64,000 bases of DNA, taken from positions 78,709 to 142,708 of the forward strand of contig NZ_AHIL01000037.1 of the NCBI RefSeq assembly GCF_000241525.1, in the 5' to 3' direction. Positions 59,852 to 64,000 of the stretch are shown here, one piece after another. The translations under genes were made by a program, and so were the position numbers. The DNA comes from Comamonas testosteroni ATCC 11996 (lineage in GTDB: Bacteria > Pseudomonadota > Gammaproteobacteria > Burkholderiales > Burkholderiaceae_C). Position 1 is the stretch's first letter; the number at the start of each line of letters is the position of its first letter. Under the pieces are notes generated by a model that saw nothing but the letters and a program-made list of their open reading frames with translations, was not told where the DNA came from and searched no databases.

Positions 59852-60229
59852 TTACTTCAGTTCAGCCTTGGCACCGGCTTCAACCAGCTTCTTCACAGCG
59901 GCTTCAGCGTCAGCCTTGGGAGCGGCTTCCTTCACGGTCTTGGGAGCGCCGTCGACCAGATCCTTGGCTTCCTTCAGACCCAGGCCGGTGATTTCGCGCA
60001 CAGCCTTAATCACGGACACCTTGTTGGCGCCAGCGTCGGTCAGCACCACGTTGAATTCGGTCTTTTCTTCAACAGCAGCAGCGCCACCAGCAGCGCCGCC
60101 AGCAGCGGGAGCAGCCATAGCAGCGGCGGACACGCCAAACTTCTCTTCAATAGCCTTGACCAGGTCGTTCAGTTCCAGAACAGTCATGCTGTCCAGGGCG
60201 GTCAGGAATGCGTCTTTATCGAATGCCAT
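59852..60229 (-). CDS. rplL: Ribosomal protein bL12 (L7/L12)
   Basis: The product is 125 residues, normal length. It starts [23 protein letters not shown], has the Ala/Gly-rich hinge ([14 protein letters not shown]), and the C-terminal factor-binding domain [16 protein letters not shown] and [20 protein letters not shown]. It is the multi-copy stalk of the ribosome. AGGAAA lies before the ATG. The gap to rplJ is 36 bases. Confidence 0.98.
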   Translation of the reverse strand: MAFDKDAFLTALDSMTVLELNDLVKAIEEKFGVSAAAMAAPAAGGAAGGAAAVEEKTEFNVVLTDAGANKVSVIKAVREITGLGLKEAKDLVDGAPKTVKEAAPKADAEAAVKKLVEAGAKAELK

Positions 60230-60265
60230 TTTGATTTCCTAAAATTGGTTGGTTTTGCCGAGCAC

Positions 60266-60790
60266 TCAGGCTGCGGCTGTTTCTGTTGCCGCTTCGGCAG
60301 AGCCTTCGCCCTTCTTGGCCGCCAGAGCGCCCAGCACAACGGCTGTACGCGAGATAGGCGACATGAGCAAGCCGCACACTTGTGCGAGCAGTACTTCCTT
60401 GGAGGGGATGTTTGCCAGTTGCTTAACGCCGTCGATGTCCAGGGCCTTGCCTCCGAACGCGCCACCGCGAATCACCAACTTGTCGTTGGTCTTCGCGAAG
60501 TCGGCCACCACCTTAGCGGCAGCCACTGCGTCTTCAGAGAAGCCATAGATCAGGGGACCAGTCATCTGGTCAGCCACCACGTCAAACGCGCTACCGGCAA
60601 CAGCACGGCGGGCCAGGGTGTTCTTCAACACGCTCAGGCTCACACCCTTGCTGCGAGCATCGGCACGCAGTTTGGTCATGTCGGCGACCGTGATGCCACG
60701 GTATTCCGCGATCACAAGCGTTTGAGCTTTAGCGGCGAGGCTGGTCACTTCGGAAATGACCGCTTCTTTCTCACTGCGATTCAGACTCAA
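60266..60790 (-). CDS. rplJ: Ribosomal protein uL10
   Basis: The product is 174 residues ([19 protein letters not shown] at the N-terminus; a C-terminal helix for binding L12). The start codon is TTG at 60790, with GAAGGAG six bases upstream; no ATG is available near the conserved N-terminus. L10 binds the 23S rRNA and carries the L12 stalk. In other bacteria L10 represses its own messenger by binding the leader. Promoter and leader lie in the 227 bases after rplA. Confidence 0.97.
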   Translation of the reverse strand: MSLNRSEKEAVISEVTSLAAKAQTLVIAEYRGITVADMTKLRADARSKGVSLSVLKNTLARRAVAGSAFDVVADQMTGPLIYGFSEDAVAAAKVVADFAKTNDKLVIRGGAFGGKALDIDGVKQLANIPSKEVLLAQVCGLLMSPISRTAVVLGALAAKKGEGSAEAATETAAA

Positions 60791-61017
60791 GGTCTACTCC
60801 TTCAAATGCATATACAAGGCAAGCCCTGCATACACGCTCTTGTTGCAGCGACCAACTGTTTAGGAAAAATTTCCATCTGCAGCGGGATCGCCATCTGCGT
60901 TGGCCTTCGTGATTAAGTGATCAAATCACACCAACGGTCTTGGATGACCTGCAGGAGCAACAACTCCCGCAGCCCACCACACCAGATGAGCAAAGCTCAT
61001 CTGACGATTTTTAGCAA
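60791..61017 (-). promoter_or_regulatory. rplJL leader with hairpins
   Basis: This 227-base gap between rplA and rplJ holds no gene. On the minus strand AGATGAGC TTT GCTCATCT (61002-60984) forms an eight-base perfect stem after rplA without a U-tract. Nearer rplJ the sequence TATGCAGGGCTTGCC with TATATGCAT can fold next to the ribosome site. In E. coli the corresponding leader binds the L10-L12 complex and hosts a promoter; I infer the same here. Confidence 0.5.
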
Positions 61018-61713
<696 letters not shown>

Positions 61714-62145
61714 TTACACACCCTCCACGATCACGCCCATCGAACGGGCAGAACCAGCCAGCGTACGCACAGCAGCGTCAACGTCAGCGGCGTTCATGTC
61801 CTTCAGCTTGGTCTTGGCGATTTCTTCCAGCTGAGCACGTGTGATCTTGCCGACCTTGTTCTTCAGAGGATTGGCAGAACCCTTGTCCAGCTTCACAGCC
61901 TTCTTGATCAGAACGGTTGCGGGAGGAGTCTTGATGACGAACGTGAAGCTCTTGTCAGCAAAAGCCGTGATCACCACGGGCAGAGGCAGGCCGGGCTCGA
62001 CACCTTGGGTCTGGGCGTTGAACGCCTTGCAGAATTCCATGATGTTGAGGCCGCGCTGACCCAGCGCAGGACCAATGGGAGGAGAAGGATTGGCCTTACC
62101 AGCTGGCACTTGCAGCTTGATGAAGCCGACGATTTTTTTCGCCAT
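61714..62145 (-). CDS. rplK: Ribosomal protein uL11
   Basis: The product is 143 residues. [20 protein letters not shown] and [19 protein letters not shown] at the N-terminus and [16 protein letters not shown] at the C-terminus are diagnostic. TAAGGAGCT precedes the ATG. It is the first gene after the nusG terminator; a TTGCAG, 16-base spacer, TATACC pair just upstream could be its promoter, though it would leave a very short leader. Confidence 0.98.
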   Translation of the reverse strand: MAKKIVGFIKLQVPAGKANPSPPIGPALGQRGLNIMEFCKAFNAQTQGVEPGLPLPVVITAFADKSFTFVIKTPPATVLIKKAVKLDKGSANPLKNKVGKITRAQLEEIAKTKLKDMNAADVDAAVRTLAGSARSMGVIVEGV

Positions 62146-62214
62146 GTTGAGCTCCTTACGGGTATAGCGCCATTTGCGATGTCTGCAAACAGCTCCCCGA
62201 GGTTGCTGACTCTA

Positions 62215-62250
62215 CAAAAAAGCTTCGCATCGAGTCAAAAAATGCGAAGC
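62215..62250 (-). terminator. Terminator between nusG and rplK
   Basis: On the minus strand GCTTCGCAT, an 11-base loop and ATGCGAAGC are followed by seven T. It begins 21 bases after the nusG stop, so secE-nusG is a separate transcription unit from rplK onward. Confidence 0.88.
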
Positions 62251-62270
62251 CCTAGATTCTATTGCGAATC

Positions 62271-62858
62271 TCAAGTTTTCTCAACTTGAGAGAATTCCAA
62301 TTCCACAGGAGTCGCGCGGCCAAAGATGGTGACCGAGACACGCAGGCGGTTCTTTTCGTAGTTGACTTCCTCGACGGAGCCGTTGAAGTCTGCGAACGGA
62401 CCTTCCTTGACACGAACCAATTCGCCCACCATGAACTCGACCTTGTGGCGAGGCTTCTCGGTGCCCTCCTGCATCTGGTCGACGATCTTGCGAACTTCTT
62501 CTTCAGAAATGGGGGCAGGACGGTTCTTGGCACCGCCGACGAAACCGGTCACCTTGCTGGTGTGCTTCACCAGGTGCCAGGTATCGTCATCCATCACCAT
62601 TTCGACGAACACATAGCCGGGGAACAGGCGGCGCTCTGTGGTGCGGCGAGTGCCGTTGCGCATTTCCACAACTTCTTCGGAAGGCACCAGGATGCGGCCA
62701 AACTTGGACTGCATGTCCGAGCGAGCGATACGCTCCGCAATATTGCGCTCGACAGCCTTCTCCATACCCGAATAGGCATGGACGATATACCAGCGCAGAT
62801 CGGGATTGGCGGGTCCCGCTGCTCCACCATTCACATCTGTTTCGACGGCATCAGCCAT
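62271..62858 (-). CDS. nusG: Transcription termination/antitermination factor NusG
   Basis: The product is 195 residues. An NGN domain ([36 protein letters not shown]) is followed by the KOW domain ([16 protein letters not shown]). The first 15 residues are an acidic extension. It links RNA polymerase with Rho and with the ribosome. The ATG overlaps the secE stop by one base (TAATG). Confidence 0.98.
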   Translation of the reverse strand: MADAVETDVNGGAAGPANPDLRWYIVHAYSGMEKAVERNIAERIARSDMQSKFGRILVPSEEVVEMRNGTRRTTERRLFPGYVFVEMVMDDDTWHLVKHTSKVTGFVGGAKNRPAPISEEEVRKIVDQMQEGTEKPRHKVEFMVGELVRVKEGPFADFNGSVEEVNYEKNRLRVSVTIFGRATPVELEFSQVEKT

Positions 62859-63241
62859 TACTTCCTCCAGCCCAAAATCAAGTCGTACAAGACCCATTCA
62901 AGCGTCTTATCGGTGAACCACAAGAACAAGGCCATCACCACCACAAACGCAAAGACATACAGTGTCATCTGCATGGTTTCTTTGCGGGTGGGCCAGACCA
63001 CCTTCTTCACCTCACGCCAAGCATCACGAGCAAAGCCAATGAAGCGCTTGCCCGGCTCAGAGATCAGAAACACGCCAGCAGCCAGCACCAGGCCGACAAT
63101 CAGAGTCGCCCACTGCACCAGCGCACCTTGCTTGCTCAACAGATAAAAGCCAGCAATAGAAGCAACAACTAAAGCCGCAACAGCGGCTAATTTTGCTTTG
63201 TCAGCAGCAGAGCTGACTGTTTCAACCTGAGTAGTGGCCAT
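62858..63241 (-). CDS. secE: Preprotein translocase subunit SecE
   Basis: The product is 127 residues from the ATG at 63241 ([10 protein letters not shown]). Like E. coli SecE it has three membrane segments, with the conserved amphipathic helix [18 protein letters not shown] before the last. It is part of the SecYEG channel. The longer frame to 63295 passes through the terminator and is not used. Coupled to nusG. Confidence 0.97.
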   Translation of the reverse strand: MATTQVETVSSAADKAKLAAVAALVVASIAGFYLLSKQGALVQWATLIVGLVLAAGVFLISEPGKRFIGFARDAWREVKKVVWPTRKETMQMTLYVFAFVVVMALFLWFTDKTLEWVLYDLILGWRK

Positions 63242-63282
63242 ATTTTGTTTCAAATGCACAAAAATGTGCAATTTCAAGACAC

Positions 63283-63304
63283 AAAAGCCCGCCAAAGGCG
63301 GGCT
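63283..63304 (-). terminator. Terminator between tRNA-Trp and secE
   Basis: On the minus strand AGCCCGCC TTT GGCGGGCT is followed by TTTG. It lies about 25 bases after the tRNA-Trp 3' end and 42 bases before secE. Confidence 0.8.
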
Positions 63305-63328
63305 CTTGTTGATTCCACCATTAAGAGG

Positions 63329-63404
63329 TGGCAGGGGCAGTAGGAATCGAACCTACAACCTTCGGTTTTGGAGACCGACGCTCTGCCAATTGAGCTATAC
63401 CCCT
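63329..63404 (-). tRNA. tRNA-Trp (CCA)
   Basis: The 76-base minus-strand tRNA starts AGGGGTATAGCTCAATTGG, has anticodon CCA in GTCTCCAAAAC, T arm GTTCGATTCC, and an encoded CCA end. It lies nine bases after the tuf stop, the classical tufB-tRNA-Trp-secE arrangement of Proteobacteria. Confidence 0.97.
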
Positions 63405-63413
63405 ACAAATCAA

Positions 63414-64000
63414 TTATGCAATGATCGTGGCAACCACACCGGCGCCCACAGTACGACCACCTTCGCGGATAGCGAAGCGCAGACCTTCTTCCATGGCGAT
63501 GGGGGAGATCAGCTTCACAGTGATCGACACGTTATCGCCAGGCATCACCATTTCCTTGCCTTCGGGCAGTTCGATGGAGCCGGTCACGTCAGTTGTACGG
63601 AAGTAGAACTGAGGACGGTAGTTGTTGAAGAAGGGAGTGTGGCGACCGCCTTCGTCCTTCGACAGCACGTAAACTTCAGCAGTGAAGTTGGTGTGGGGCT
63701 TGATGGAGCCGGGCTTGCACAGCACTTGACCGCGTTCCACGTCTTCACGCTTGGTGCCGCGCAGCAGCAGACCCACGTTGTCGCCAGCTTGACCTTGGTC
63801 CAGCAGCTTGCGGAACATTTCCACGCCGGTGACGGTGGTCTTGACGGTGTCCTTGATACCGACGATTTCGATTTCTTCGCCGACCTTGACGATACCGCGC
63901 TCGATACGGCCGGTCACCACGGTACCACGACCGGAGATGGAGAACACGTCTTCCACGGGCATCACGAAGGCGCCGTCAACAGCACGCTCGGGAGTGGGAA
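63414..64000 (-). CDS. tuf: Elongation factor Tu (5' part outside window)
   Basis: The last 195 residues are present; the frame runs off the right edge. The sequence [20 protein letters not shown] and then [14 protein letters not shown] is domain 2; [21 protein letters not shown] and [18 protein letters not shown] [20 protein letters not shown] end domain 3. EF-Tu carries aminoacyl-tRNA to the ribosome. It is the copy next to tRNA-Trp; another tuf elsewhere is usual. Confidence 0.97.
   Translation of the reverse strand, partial: PTPERAVDGAFVMPVEDVFSISGRGTVVTGRIERGIVKVGEEIEIVGIKDTVKTTVTGVEMFRKLLDQGQAGDNVGLLLRGTKREDVERGQVLCKPGSIKPHTNFTAEVYVLSKDEGGRHTPFFNNYRPQFYFRTTDVTGSIELPEGKEMVMPGDNVSITVKLISPIAMEEGLRFAIREGGRTVGAGVVATIIA

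Overview
The window is from a Betaproteobacterium of the Comamonadaceae, most like Comamonas. The reasons are high GC, a Bug-type solute receptor, a PhaM-type PHA granule protein, the order rsmB-DUF4390-ntrY-ntrX, an NtrX without an AAA+ domain, and dispersed intergenic repeats of a kind I associate with this family. The genus is an inference from gene content and protein style, not from a search.

Layout. 1-1.25 kb: end of a small-GTPase operon (minus). 1.5-6 kb: rep helicase, a small lipoprotein, outer-membrane phospholipase A, an SGNH esterase. 6.2-14.05 kb: a seven-gene minus-strand catabolic operon (fused flavin monooxygenase/old-yellow-enzyme reductase, SDR, enoyl-CoA hydratase, acyl-CoA dehydrogenase, aryl-CoA ligase, 4HBT thioesterase, RidA-like protein) with a divergent MarR regulator. 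It fits CoA-dependent aerobic breakdown of 2-aminobenzoate or a close aromatic acid. 14.8-18.7 kb: small hypothetical, universal stress protein, tgt, a MASE1-GGDEF diguanylate cyclase. 18.8-26.6 kb: membrane and envelope genes, mostly poorly characterised (zinc-ribbon membrane protein, DUF2145, DUF3047, an MFS-acyltransferase fusion, a ceramidase-like membrane protein, an XRE regulator, a YXWGXW protein). 26.8-35.5 kb: Bug receptor, FAD monooxygenase, fused CMD/AhpD protein, FIST protein, PhaM, copper chaperone plus DUF2946, GST, VOC protein. 35.7-45.2 kb: recC-recB-recD. 45.4-45.8 kb: two identical tRNA-Phe genes, each with its own terminator. 45.9-50.9 kb: ntrX, ntrY, DUF4390, rsmB. 51-64 kb: the core transcription/translation block read on the minus strand as tuf, tRNA-Trp, secE, nusG, rplK, rplA, rplJ, rplL, rpoB, rpoC.

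Working together. In the catabolic operon the ligase makes the aryl-CoA, the fused enzyme hydroxylates and reduces the ring, and the beta-oxidation-like enzymes process the product; the thioesterase and RidA-like protein probably handle side products or late intermediates. The ribosomal/RNA-polymerase block carries visible control hairpins: a terminator between tRNA-Trp and secE, one between nusG and rplK, an attenuator plus a long RNase III-like stem between rplL and rpoB, and a strong terminator after rpoC.

Most of the window is ordinary chromosome. The best leads for something new are the RidA-like protein lacking the catalytic arginine, the GTPase pair at the left edge, the hypothetical/DUF2145/zinc-ribbon trio, the MFS-acyltransferase fusion without an acyl-ACP synthetase, dispersed palindromic repeats that supply coding sequence at gene ends, and the duplicated tRNA-Phe units whose terminator stems have changed in a compensatory way. 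I saw no CRISPR array, rRNA, prophage or intact insertion sequence.
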